NCBI GenBank assembly: GCA_910578795.1
Contig: CAJTSD010000015.1
Location: 4,836-68,835 of the forward strand
Direction: 5' to 3'
Length of the DNA stretch: 64,000 bases
Source: an uncultured Lachnospiraceae bacterium
Lineage (GTDB): Bacteria > Bacillota > Clostridia > Lachnospirales > Lachnospiraceae
Shown piece after piece: positions 7,538 through 15,183 of the stretch. Position numbers and translations under genes: made by a program. The notes beneath the pieces are model-generated. The model did not search any database. It worked only from the letters and a program-made list of their open reading frames with translations, and was not told the DNA's origin. How positions within the stretch are numbered: position 1 is the first letter of the stretch; each line of letters begins with the position of its first letter.

Positions 7538-8230
7538 TCAATACAATTCCTCAAGTGCGCGGCTGTCAGAAAGCTTTATTACATTTTTTTCCACGGTAAT
7601 AAAACCTTCCTGCTGCATTTTCATCAGCTCCCTCGAAAGCGACGGACGCGTCGTCCCCAAATAATCAGCGAGATCTTCCCTGTTCATGGTCAGATGCACA
7701 ACGCCGTTTTGCTCCGCCTGATCCAAAAGCCACAGCGCAATCCGCTCTTTTAACGTTGTTCCCGACAGCAGATGCAGCTTTCTTGTCATGGAAAAATTCT
7801 TTTCGGACTGGATTTCCAACATGTTTCTTGTAATCAGCCTGTGATGTTCGCAGGCATTGCTGCAAAAGCAGTAGAAAAAATCCCATGGGATCTCAAGAAG
7901 CCTGACACCGCCCTGCGCGATTGCATCATACCAATAATTTTTAGCATCTGCAAACAAAAACATTTCGCCAAACACATCGCCTGCCTCCACAAGAAACAGC
8001 ACATCCCGCTTTCCCGACGCAAAATCCTTGGAAAGCATCACGGACCCCTCCAACAGCAAAAACAGATTTTTCGGTGTTTCGCCCTGTCGGAAAATATAGC
8101 TCTCATCATCAAACGTCCGCTCAACCGTCTTGGAGCACGCAAACATTTTATCAAGCTCTGTGTCGCTGATATTGCGGAACAAATGAATATCCTGTATGCA
8201 TTCCCTGCACCGCTTTACACTCTCCGTCAT
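7538..8230 (-). CDS. Crp/Fnr-family transcriptional regulator
   Basis: A 230-aa regulator. A cyclic-nucleotide-binding beta-barrel (about 20-125, with FRQGETPKNLFLLLEG and AGDVFGEMFLF) and dimerisation helix precede a winged-helix domain (about 155-225) with the recognition-helix segment MNREDLADYLGTTRPSLSRELMKM. Cysteines near the N-terminus (KRCRECI) and CFCSNAC in the hinge could in principle sense redox state, but no established FNR cluster pattern is evident. Its ATG lies 4 bases after the groL TAA (8237-8235) with only a weak ribosome-binding site, so translation probably depends on groL. Ligand unknown. Confidence 0.9.
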   Translation of the reverse strand: MTESVKRCRECIQDIHLFRNISDTELDKMFACSKTVERTFDDESYIFRQGETPKNLFLLLEGSVMLSKDFASGKRDVLFLVEAGDVFGEMFLFADAKNYWYDAIAQGGVRLLEIPWDFFYCFCSNACEHHRLITRNMLEIQSEKNFSMTRKLHLLSGTTLKERIALWLLDQAEQNGVVHLTMNREDLADYLGTTRPSLSRELMKMQQEGFITVEKNVIKLSDSRALEELY

Positions 8231-8234
8231 CAAA

Positions 8235-9860
8235 TTACATCATTCCGCCCATTCCCGGACCGCCTGCAGGCATCGCCGGAACGTCTTCCTTAATATTTGC
8301 AACAACAGACTCTGTTGTAAGCAGTGTACTCGCTACCGAACAAGCGTTCTGTAATGCGCTTCTTGTCACCTTCGCCGGATCAAGAATACCTGCCTCAACC
8401 ATGTTGACATACTCTTCCTTCGCTGCGTCGAAGCCAAATCCAACCTCTGACTCTTTTACCTTATTGACAATCACGCTGCCCTCAAGACCTGCGTTTGCGG
8501 CAATGATGAATAACGGAGATTCCAATGCCTTTAAGACAATCTTTGCACCCGTCTTCTCGTCGCCGTCCAGCGTTTCAACAAGCTCTGACACCTTCTTTGA
8601 CGCATGGATATAAGCAGAACCGCCGCCTGCGATAATACCTTCCTCTACGGCTGCTCTTGTCGCGTTGAGCGCATCTTCCATACGAAGCTTTGCTTCCTTC
8701 ATTTCCGTTTCTGTTGCCGCGCCGACACGGATTACCGCAACACCGCCTGCAAGCTTTGCAAGGCGCTCCTGTAACTTTTCCTTATCAAAATCAGATGTTG
8801 TCTCCTCAATCTGCTTCTTAATCTGTGAAATACGTGCGTCAATTGCCGCCTTATCGCCCTCGCCGTCAACGATAATTGTGTTCTCCTTCTGAACCTTTAC
8901 GGATTTCGCACGACCGCACTGCTCTAATGTCGCCTCTTTAAGGTCAAGACCAAGCTCCTCGCTGATTACCTGACCGCCAGTCAGGATTGCAATATCCTCA
9001 AGCATTGCCTTTCTTCTGTCGCCGTATCCCGGAGCCTTTACCGCTACCACATTAAATGTACCGCGCAGTTTGTTGACGATTAATGTTGTAAGCGCCTCAC
9101 CCTCAACATCTTCCGCAATAATCAGAAGCTTTGCGCCGGACTGTACAACCTGCTCCAAAACAGGAAGGATTTCCTGAATGTTTGAAATCTTCTTATCGGT
9201 AATCAAAATGTAGGGATCTTCCATTGTGGCTTCCATTTTATCCATATCAGTTGCCATGTAAGCGGAAATATATCCGCGGTCAAACTGCATACCCTCTACT
9301 AAGTCAAGCTCTGTCTGCATGGTCTTTGACTCTTCAATCGTGATAACACCGTCGCCGGAAACCTTCTCCATTGCGTCCGCTACCATAGCGCCGACTTCCT
9401 CATCACCTGCCGAAATTGCCGCAACTCTTGCGATATGCTGCTTTCCGTTTACCTTAGAGCTCATTGACGCAATTGCGTCCACTGCACAATTCGTTGCCTT
9501 CTTCATACCCTTTCTTAAAATAATCGGGTTTGCGCCTGCTGCCAGGTTCTTCATTCCCTCGTTAATCATTGCCTGTGCCAAAACAGTCGCCGTTGTCGTA
9601 CCGTCGCCTGCAACGTCGTTTGTCTTTGTTGCAACCTCCTTGACAAGCTGTGCTCCCATGTTCTCAAATGCGTCCTCTAACTCAATCTCCTTTGCGATTG
9701 TCACACCGTCGTTTGTAATCAGCGGTGCGCCGAATGACTTGTCAAGAACAACGTTTCTTCCTTTGGGTCCAAGTGTCACGCTAACGGTGTCCGCCAGTTT
9801 GTTTACGCCTGCCTCTAATGTCTTACGAGCCTCTGCTCCATATTTGATTTCCTTTGCCAT
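8235..9860 (-). CDS. groL: Chaperonin GroEL (60 kDa)
   Basis: A full-length 541-aa chaperonin. It starts MAKEIKYGAEARK, contains the ATP-binding VAGDGTTTATVLAQAM and the conserved VEEGIIAGGG segment, and ends in the GGM-rich tail. It forms the 14-mer folding chamber with GroES. The ATG is preceded by a GGAGG site and lies 45 bases after groS on the same strand. The pair is transcribed from the CIRCE-controlled promoter upstream of groS. Confidence 0.99.
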   Translation of the reverse strand: MAKEIKYGAEARKTLEAGVNKLADTVSVTLGPKGRNVVLDKSFGAPLITNDGVTIAKEIELEDAFENMGAQLVKEVATKTNDVAGDGTTTATVLAQAMINEGMKNLAAGANPIILRKGMKKATNCAVDAIASMSSKVNGKQHIARVAAISAGDEEVGAMVADAMEKVSGDGVITIEESKTMQTELDLVEGMQFDRGYISAYMATDMDKMEATMEDPYILITDKKISNIQEILPVLEQVVQSGAKLLIIAEDVEGEALTTLIVNKLRGTFNVVAVKAPGYGDRRKAMLEDIAILTGGQVISEELGLDLKEATLEQCGRAKSVKVQKENTIIVDGEGDKAAIDARISQIKKQIEETTSDFDKEKLQERLAKLAGGVAVIRVGAATETEMKEAKLRMEDALNATRAAVEEGIIAGGGSAYIHASKKVSELVETLDGDEKTGAKIVLKALESPLFIIAANAGLEGSVIVNKVKESEVGFGFDAAKEEYVNMVEAGILDPAKVTRSALQNACSVASTLLTTESVVANIKEDVPAMPAGGPGMGGMM

Positions 9861-9905
9861 GATGATATATCCTCCAATTTTTAAACTATTTTCTTCATGA
9901 TTTTG

Positions 9906-10190
9906 TTATTGAATGACTGCTAAAATATCATTCTGCTTTACAATAATGTACTCCTCATCGTCAATCTTAACTTCCGTTCCCGAATATTTTGAGTAAATTA
10001 CGTTTTCGCCAGCCTTTACTTCCATCTTTACTTCCTTGCCGTCTACAACGCCGCCCGGTCCTACTGCAATCACTTCTGCCTGCTGCGGCTTCTCCTTGCT
10101 CTGTCCCGGCAATACGATACCGGATTTTGTGGTCTCCTCTGCAACTAACTGCTTTAATACAACTCTGTCTCCTAATGGTACTAATTTCAT
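9906..10190 (-). CDS. groS: Co-chaperonin GroES (10 kDa)
   Basis: A 94-aa protein of normal length: KLVPLGDRVVLKQ at the N-terminus, the mobile loop SGIVLPGQSKEKPQQ and the C-terminal EEYIIVKQNDILAVIQ. It caps the GroEL ring during folding. A 5' leader of about 55 bases carries the CIRCE element. It is first in the operon groS-groL and possibly the crp/fnr gene. Confidence 0.99.
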   Translation of the reverse strand: MKLVPLGDRVVLKQLVAEETTKSGIVLPGQSKEKPQQAEVIAVGPGGVVDGKEVKMEVKAGENVIYSKYSGTEVKIDDEEYIIVKQNDILAVIQ

Positions 10191-10243
10191 GTGAAATGCC
10201 TCCTTAAAAATAATTTATAATCATTTTTTCCTGTTCTCCGTGA

Positions 10244-10270
10244 TTAGCACTCTTTGTTATTGAGTGCTAA
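10244..10270 (-). promoter_or_regulatory. CIRCE operator (HrcA-binding), perfect match
   Basis: TTAGCACTC (10244-10252), 9-bp spacer, GAGTGCTAA (10262-10270): an exact copy of the CIRCE consensus. It lies between the promoter and the groS start, so HrcA should repress groSL and relieve repression on heat shock. hrcA is not in the window. Confidence 0.98.
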
Positions 10271-10278
10271 CAGAACAT

Positions 10279-10307
10279 ATCATAATTTTTTACAAAACGA
10301 TGTGCAA
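10279..10307 (-). promoter_or_regulatory. groSL promoter
   Basis: Minus-strand -35 TTGCAC (10302-10307), 17-bp spacer, -10 TATGAT (10279-10284), directly upstream of the CIRCE palindrome so that initiation falls at its edge. Confidence 0.88.
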
Positions 10308-10412
10308 GCGCATTCAGATGCCATTTTCTTCCATTATCTCACGTTTTCTTTTTTTTACTCGTATTTTCTCGCGATTTTAGAATTTAGTTTACTTAATAAT
10401 TATTTTATATTT

Positions 10413-11360
10413 TTATTTTTTGTTTATACCTTTCTCGATTTTTTCCCGGTAGCCGGGCGCATTCTTGATTGCAAACTTGTTCTCAAACATCGCATACTCC
10501 GCGTCGGAAAGCGCATCACGGTAGCTCTGCTCCACATTGATATGGATCACGAAGCCTACGGCAATACTCGGTACAAGCTTCTCATCTTCAAAACACTCAC
10601 ATGCCTCCTGTATGCTGTCACAGTAGCGTTTCGCCTCGTCCTCTTCCACCAACGGCAAAAGCACATGGAACACATCGCCCTCAATTCTTCCGATTACCGC
10701 GTCGTCAAAACCTGCTTCTTCGGCTTTTTCTTTCAGGATATTTGCCACCGTCAGCACAAGACGGTCACTCTCCTCCTCGCCGAAATGGCTGTCGAAAAAT
10801 TTCCAGTCATTGATGTTGACACAAATAACCGCCGTCGGAACAATCTCCCGCTCCGCAAGCTGGCGCATCCGGCTGATAAAATAATTTCTGTTAAGCAGTC
10901 CTGTCAGCGGATCGTTGTGTTCGGAATACTTTGCCTGATATGCGTCCTTCTCCACCTGCTGCTCCAGTTCGTCAATATACACAGCCTGCTCGCTCGCCAT
11001 ATAAGACTTCCCGCTAAAGCCCTCCAATGTTTTAATATATGCATCTAACAGCGCGTTTACCGCTTCTTTTTGATTTTGTGCCACATTTTCATCTTTTGCA
11101 TAAATATGGCAGACCGTCCGCTCCATTACCCTGATTTTATTGCCTGGTTTGTTTTTTACATCAGGTACAAAGCCGTCAAAATTTCCATGCGTCATAATAA
11201 CCGCCCCGTGCCGGTCTGTCATCAGCGTATCCAATCCAAACATTGTATGCAGACATTCCAAAACTGTTCCCGCCGCTTCCAAATCAAACAAATCCTTTGG
11301 AAAATAATTCTTGCTGTTCTGACTTACACTCTGGGCAAATGCCGTTTTCTTCCCGTCCAT
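10413..11360 (-). CDS. GGDEF-fold signalling protein with a degenerate active site
   Basis: A 315-aa soluble protein. Residues about 20-120 form an N-terminal sensor-like region (LECLHTMFGLDTLMTDRHG), possibly PocR-like; a short coiled coil leads to a GGDEF fold (about 145-310) beginning DPLTGLLNRNYF. The catalytic loop reads R-I-E-G-D-V-F (E227-F231) instead of GGDEF or GGEEF, so diguanylate cyclase activity is unlikely. GGAGG precedes the ATG. It is monocistronic, between groES and the PHP-HAD gene. It could be a c-di-GMP or GTP sensor, or a structural signalling domain. Confidence 0.85.
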   Translation of the reverse strand: MDGKKTAFAQSVSQNSKNYFPKDLFDLEAAGTVLECLHTMFGLDTLMTDRHGAVIMTHGNFDGFVPDVKNKPGNKIRVMERTVCHIYAKDENVAQNQKEAVNALLDAYIKTLEGFSGKSYMASEQAVYIDELEQQVEKDAYQAKYSEHNDPLTGLLNRNYFISRMRQLAEREIVPTAVICVNINDWKFFDSHFGEEESDRLVLTVANILKEKAEEAGFDDAVIGRIEGDVFHVLLPLVEEDEAKRYCDSIQEACECFEDEKLVPSIAVGFVIHINVEQSYRDALSDAEYAMFENKFAIKNAPGYREKIEKGINKK

Positions 11361-11451
11361 TGTAATCCTCCATTCTCACTTCACTTATGTTATGTCCAGT
11401 ATACTGTTTTATCCCATAATTGTCCATATGCATATATGTAACCGTTGTTTC

Positions 11452-13164
11452 TTATTCTTCTTTGTGAAAAGCATTTGTGAAAAACTTATCAATCACCTCT
11501 GCAATTCCGTCATGGTCATTGTCCTGCTCCGTGATATAGTCCGCGCACTCTTTCAACCGCGGCGTTGCATTTGCCATTGCGACACCGACGCCTGCCGCCT
11601 CAATCATGGAAATGTCATTCTCCTCGTCCCCCGCTGCAACCGCGTTTTGTTCCAGGATATTTAACGCTCTGCACAAATTGACCAGTGCATTTCCTTTTCC
11701 CGCGTTTTTGTTGAAAAACTCAAGGTAATAATTATTGGAAAACGCACACGTAAGCTTTGCTCCCAGCGCAGATTCCTCAATCTCCCTGCGAAACGCCTCA
11801 AGCTGCGTTCTGCCGTTTAAATCAATTGTAAGAACCTTAAACGGCTCCTTGGAAAGCTCGGTTTCCAAATGGGTTCCGACCACATACGGCATGTGAATAA
11901 ACTGTGTGTAATAACGGATCGCCTCATCATCGGCAATGCTGACAACATGCGTATCCGCATATGTCTGAATGTGAATGCCCCGCTCACGCGCCCTGTCAAA
12001 AAGCTCCTGTGCCGCATCAATCGCAACGGAATACTGCGCAATGGTTTTATCCGTAAGACAGTCATAGAGCACCGCACCGTTGTATGCCGTAGCATAAATT
12101 CCGCCTGCCGCGGCGCCGCCCTCTTTGTGCATCTGCAAAACCGCATCTTTGATGTCAAGCGTCCCCAGCACCTCCAAAATACTCTTCACCGGTCTGCCGC
12201 TTGCAAGCACAAGGCTGTCGCCGTTTTGAATCAGTTCAAGCAGTTTTGCGCGCATCGTTTCCGAAACGGTTTTCTGTGTGGTTAAAAGCGTATTATCCAA
12301 ATCCGTAAACAGGATTTTCGCTGACCGCGCCCGCTTCATTTTTTCCAAAAGCTTTTCTGGCACATGCAGCTTTCCGTACCCTGTTCCAAGATCCAAACCG
12401 GACTTGTTCTCCCCGTGAAAATCAGATCCGCCGCTCTCAAGCAGCCCGTACTTTTTGGCAAGCGCCTTCAGCTTTCGTTCCTCTGCCGCGCAATATGTGC
12501 TATAGTACGTCTCTATACCCATAAGCCCCGCTGCCTTCAGCCGTTTCACAAGCAGCTCCAGCTGCTCGCTTCCAAGCCCGTAGAGCATCGGGTGTGCCAA
12601 AACAGGAATACCGCCCGCCTTTCTTGTCACGTTGATAACTTCCTCGGGCGTAATTTTCTCACGGTGCACAAAATACGGCGTATGGTCGCCCAAATACCGC
12701 TCAAACGCTTCATTCCTGCTTTTCACGTACCCCTTCTCCAAAAGAAACGACGCATAATGCGCCCTCGTGATAACAGCATTCGGATACGCGCGAAGAAGCG
12801 CCTCGTATGTGATGTCAATCCCCGCACTTTGAAGATTTGCACAAAGCTTATGGTTCCTGTCCGTGCGCGACTGTAAAAAACGCGCAAGATATGTAAGAAA
12901 CGCGGGCGATTTGTGGTCGATAAAAAGCCCCACAATATGAACGTCGCGCTCGTTGTACTGCGTTGAATACTCAATCCCCGGTATGATTTCAACCGACGTT
13001 CCCTTTGCGTATTCCATAATCTCGTCAATGCCGTCCACCGTATCATGATCCGTAAGTGCTATCGCCTTTAACCCCTTCCTGACGGCATAGTCCACAAGCG
13101 CGCTTGGCGTCATGCTGCCGTCTGACCGGATTGAGTGTACATGTAAATCAATTGCTCCCATCAT
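11452..13164 (-). CDS. PHP-domain phosphoesterase fused to a Cof-type HAD phosphatase
   Basis: A 570-aa two-domain enzyme. Residues 1-275 are a PHP domain (DLHVHSIRSDGSMTP, TDHDTVDG, HPMLYGLG and GGSDFHGE supply metal ligands), as in nucleoside 3',5'-bisphosphate phosphatases. Residues 283-570 are a Cof-type HAD hydrolase (FTDLDNTLL with D288 and D290, later GDEENDISMIEAAGVGVAMAN). The join lies at about 270-283, where a PHP protein normally ends and a HAD protein begins, with no internal strong ribosome-binding site. The start was set at ATG 13164, after AAAGGAG at 9 bases. Neither substrate is known; sugar phosphates or nucleotides are likely from the families. Confidence 0.88.
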   Translation of the reverse strand: MMGAIDLHVHSIRSDGSMTPSALVDYAVRKGLKAIALTDHDTVDGIDEIMEYAKGTSVEIIPGIEYSTQYNERDVHIVGLFIDHKSPAFLTYLARFLQSRTDRNHKLCANLQSAGIDITYEALLRAYPNAVITRAHYASFLLEKGYVKSRNEAFERYLGDHTPYFVHREKITPEEVINVTRKAGGIPVLAHPMLYGLGSEQLELLVKRLKAAGLMGIETYYSTYCAAEERKLKALAKKYGLLESGGSDFHGENKSGLDLGTGYGKLHVPEKLLEKMKRARSAKILFTDLDNTLLTTQKTVSETMRAKLLELIQNGDSLVLASGRPVKSILEVLGTLDIKDAVLQMHKEGGAAAGGIYATAYNGAVLYDCLTDKTIAQYSVAIDAAQELFDRARERGIHIQTYADTHVVSIADDEAIRYYTQFIHMPYVVGTHLETELSKEPFKVLTIDLNGRTQLEAFRREIEESALGAKLTCAFSNNYYLEFFNKNAGKGNALVNLCRALNILEQNAVAAGDEENDISMIEAAGVGVAMANATPRLKECADYITEQDNDHDGIAEVIDKFFTNAFHKEE

Positions 13165-13196
13165 TACCACCGGCTCCTTTCCTTTCCTGATAACCA

Positions 13197-13240
13197 AGTA
13201 GAGAAGATTTATCTTCCCTACTCGCCGCGCACCCCGTACG
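13197..13240. repeat. Intergenic palindromic element, copy E of the TACTCGC family
   Basis: AGTA-ga-GAAGAT-tt-ATCTTC-cc-TACT forms a hairpin (13197-13222), followed by CGCCGCGCACCCCGTACG. It matches copy D (1515-1600) across the hairpin and the TACTCGC-GCGC-CCC block but lacks the second hairpin. It sits between the ABC-F terminator and the PHP-HAD gene. Confidence 0.55.
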
Positions 13241-13242
13241 CA

Positions 13243-13280
13243 ATAAGGAAAAGGCAGATGTAATTCCCTGCATCTGCCTT
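13243..13280 (-). terminator. Intrinsic terminator after the ABC-F gene
   Basis: AAGGCAGATG (13251-13260) pairs with CATCTGCCTT (13271-13280); on the minus strand the stem is followed by TTTTCCTTATT. It begins 8 bases past the stop codon. Confidence 0.82.
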
Positions 13281-13287
13281 CGTTCTT

Positions 13288-14937
13288 TTATTCTTCCCCG
13301 CCGCTCTCGTCCTCTGCCTCCGCAGTATACACAGCTGTTCTCTTTCTTGCCATCTCGTCACTTGCAAGGTATTCGTCATATGTCGTAATCTTATCAATCA
13401 AAGTACCGTCAGGCAAAATCTCCATAATCCGGTTTGCCGTCGTTTCTACGAACTGATGGTCGTGGCAGGCAAAAATCGCCACACCCGGAAACTTAATCAA
13501 TCCGTTGTTCAGCGCCGTAATCGACTCCATGTCAAGGTGGTTTGTCGGTTCGTCCAAAATCAGGCAGTTCGCGCCACTAATCATCATCTTACTCAAAAGA
13601 CAGCGCACCTTCTCGCCTCCGGAAAGCACCTTCACCTTTTTTACGCCGTCCTCACCCGCAAAAAGCATACGTCCCAAAAAGCCGCGCACATACGTGATGT
13701 CATCGACCTTGGAATATCCCATCAGCCAGTCCGCAATCGTATAGTCATTGTCAAACTCATTTGTCGGATCCTTCGGAAAATACGCCTGCGACGTCGTAAC
13801 GCCCCACTTATAAGTTCCTTCATCTGGCTCCATTTCACCCATTAAAATCTGAAACAGCGTCGTCTTTGCAAGCTCGTTTCCGCCCACAAACGCCACCTTG
13901 TCCTCGCGTCCTAAGATAAACGAAATATTGTCAAGCACCTTCTCGCCGTTGATTGTCTTGGAAAGATTTTCCACCGTCAAGACCTCATTGCCGATTTCAC
14001 GGTCTGGTCTGAAATCAATATAGGGATATTTCCGGCTTGACGGCTTGATGTCATCCAGCTCAATTTTCTCCAAGGCACGCTTTCTTGAAGTCGCCTGCTT
14101 TGACTTCGACGCATTTGCCGAAAACCGAGAAATAAATTCCTGGAGTTCCTTAATCTTCTCTTCCTTCTTCTTGTTTGCCTCTTTCATCTGCTTGACAAGC
14201 AGCTGGCTTGACTCATACCAAAAATCATAATTGCCCGCGTAAAGCTGGATTTTGCCGTAATCAATGTCCGCAATCTGCGTACAGACCTTATTCAGGAAAT
14301 AACGGTCATGCGATACCACGATCACCGTGTTCTCGAAATTAATCAAAAATTCCTCCAGCCACGCAATCGCGTCCAAATCAAGATGGTTCGTCGGCTCGTC
14401 AAGCAGCAGGATATCCGGATTGCCAAAGAGCGCCTTTGCAAGCAGCACCTTTACCTTCTCGCTGCCGTTTAAATCCTTCATCACCGCGTAGTGAAGGTCC
14501 GTATCAATGCCAAGCCCGTTTAGAAGCTGCGCGGCATTGGACTCCGCCTCCCAGCCGTCCATCTCGGCAAATTCGCCCTCCAGCTCACTTGCGCGGATTC
14601 CATCCTCATCGGTAAAATCCTCCTTTGCATAAATGGCGTCTTTTTCCTTCATAATCTCATAAAGGCGTGCGTTGCCCATAATGACAACGTCCATTACGGA
14701 ATATTCGTCATATTTAAAATGATCCTGTTCCAAAACGGAAAGCCTTTGTCCTGGCGTAACGGCAATATCGCCCTTAGTCGTTTCCAGCTTTCCCGATAAA
14801 ATCTTTAAAAAAGTTGACTTTCCTGCTCCGTTTGCACCGATTAAACCGTAGCAGTTGCCCTCTGTAAATTTAATGTTGACATCCTCAAATAATGCCTTTT
14901 TACCGACACGGTACGTTACATTGTTAGCACTGATCAT
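13288..14937 (-). CDS. ABC-F family ATPase (YkpA/YbiT-like)
   Basis: A 549-aa soluble protein with two ABC domains and no membrane segment. The first Walker A is GANGAGKST, with signature NGSEKVKVLLAKAL and Walker B LLLDEPTNHLDLD; the linker (about 240-300) is lysine/glutamate rich. The second Walker A reads GGNELAKTT, with Ala where Gly is usual; its signature is LSGGEKVRCLLSKM and Walker B LILDEPTNHLDME. I recall this AKT variant from YkpA-type Firmicute members, but that needs checking. ABC-F proteins act on the ribosome in translation or antibiotic protection. The gene is monocistronic, with GAGG upstream and its own terminator. Confidence 0.92.
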   Translation of the reverse strand: MISANNVTYRVGKKALFEDVNIKFTEGNCYGLIGANGAGKSTFLKILSGKLETTKGDIAVTPGQRLSVLEQDHFKYDEYSVMDVVIMGNARLYEIMKEKDAIYAKEDFTDEDGIRASELEGEFAEMDGWEAESNAAQLLNGLGIDTDLHYAVMKDLNGSEKVKVLLAKALFGNPDILLLDEPTNHLDLDAIAWLEEFLINFENTVIVVSHDRYFLNKVCTQIADIDYGKIQLYAGNYDFWYESSQLLVKQMKEANKKKEEKIKELQEFISRFSANASKSKQATSRKRALEKIELDDIKPSSRKYPYIDFRPDREIGNEVLTVENLSKTINGEKVLDNISFILGREDKVAFVGGNELAKTTLFQILMGEMEPDEGTYKWGVTTSQAYFPKDPTNEFDNDYTIADWLMGYSKVDDITYVRGFLGRMLFAGEDGVKKVKVLSGGEKVRCLLSKMMISGANCLILDEPTNHLDMESITALNNGLIKFPGVAIFACHDHQFVETTANRIMEILPDGTLIDKITTYDEYLASDEMARKRTAVYTAEAEDESGGEE

Positions 14938-15095
14938 GAATTTATCCTCTTCACTTTATTTCCATATTAAAATTAAACCGTTATTTTTACTGTATCGTTA
15001 TCATTATACATAAATCGCAAAATATTTCAAGGGAAAAATCAGATTTTAACCACATGTTTAATTCTTGGATTGGTATAAAAAATTGATAAAAAGAC

Positions 15096-15123
15096 TTGAA
15101 AAATTTTTAAAATTCCGTATGAT
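15096..15123 (+). promoter_or_regulatory. Probable promoter of the soluble chemoreceptor gene
   Basis: TTGAAA (15096-15101), 16-bp spacer, TATGAT (15118-15123), 60 bases before the ATG at 15184. A clear sigma-D (TAAA/GCCGATAA) promoter was not found in the same gap. Confidence 0.55.
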
Positions 15124-15183
15124 GTAACTATATACATTAAAATTATATACATTAATTCTAAAGAAAGATAAGAGGGTATGTAA

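Noticed and set aside
10254..11048. 264-aa open frame on the plus strand opposite the GGDEF gene
   Set aside because: Its composition is that of an antisense shadow (Phe/His/Cys/Leu runs), it has no ribosome-binding site, and it overlaps CIRCE and a well-supported gene.
13288..14937. Second Walker A of the ABC-F protein (GGNELAKTT) as an inactivating mutation
   Set aside because: The rest of the second ABC domain is intact, and similar variants occur, as far as I recall, in YkpA-type proteins, so this is probably a family trait.
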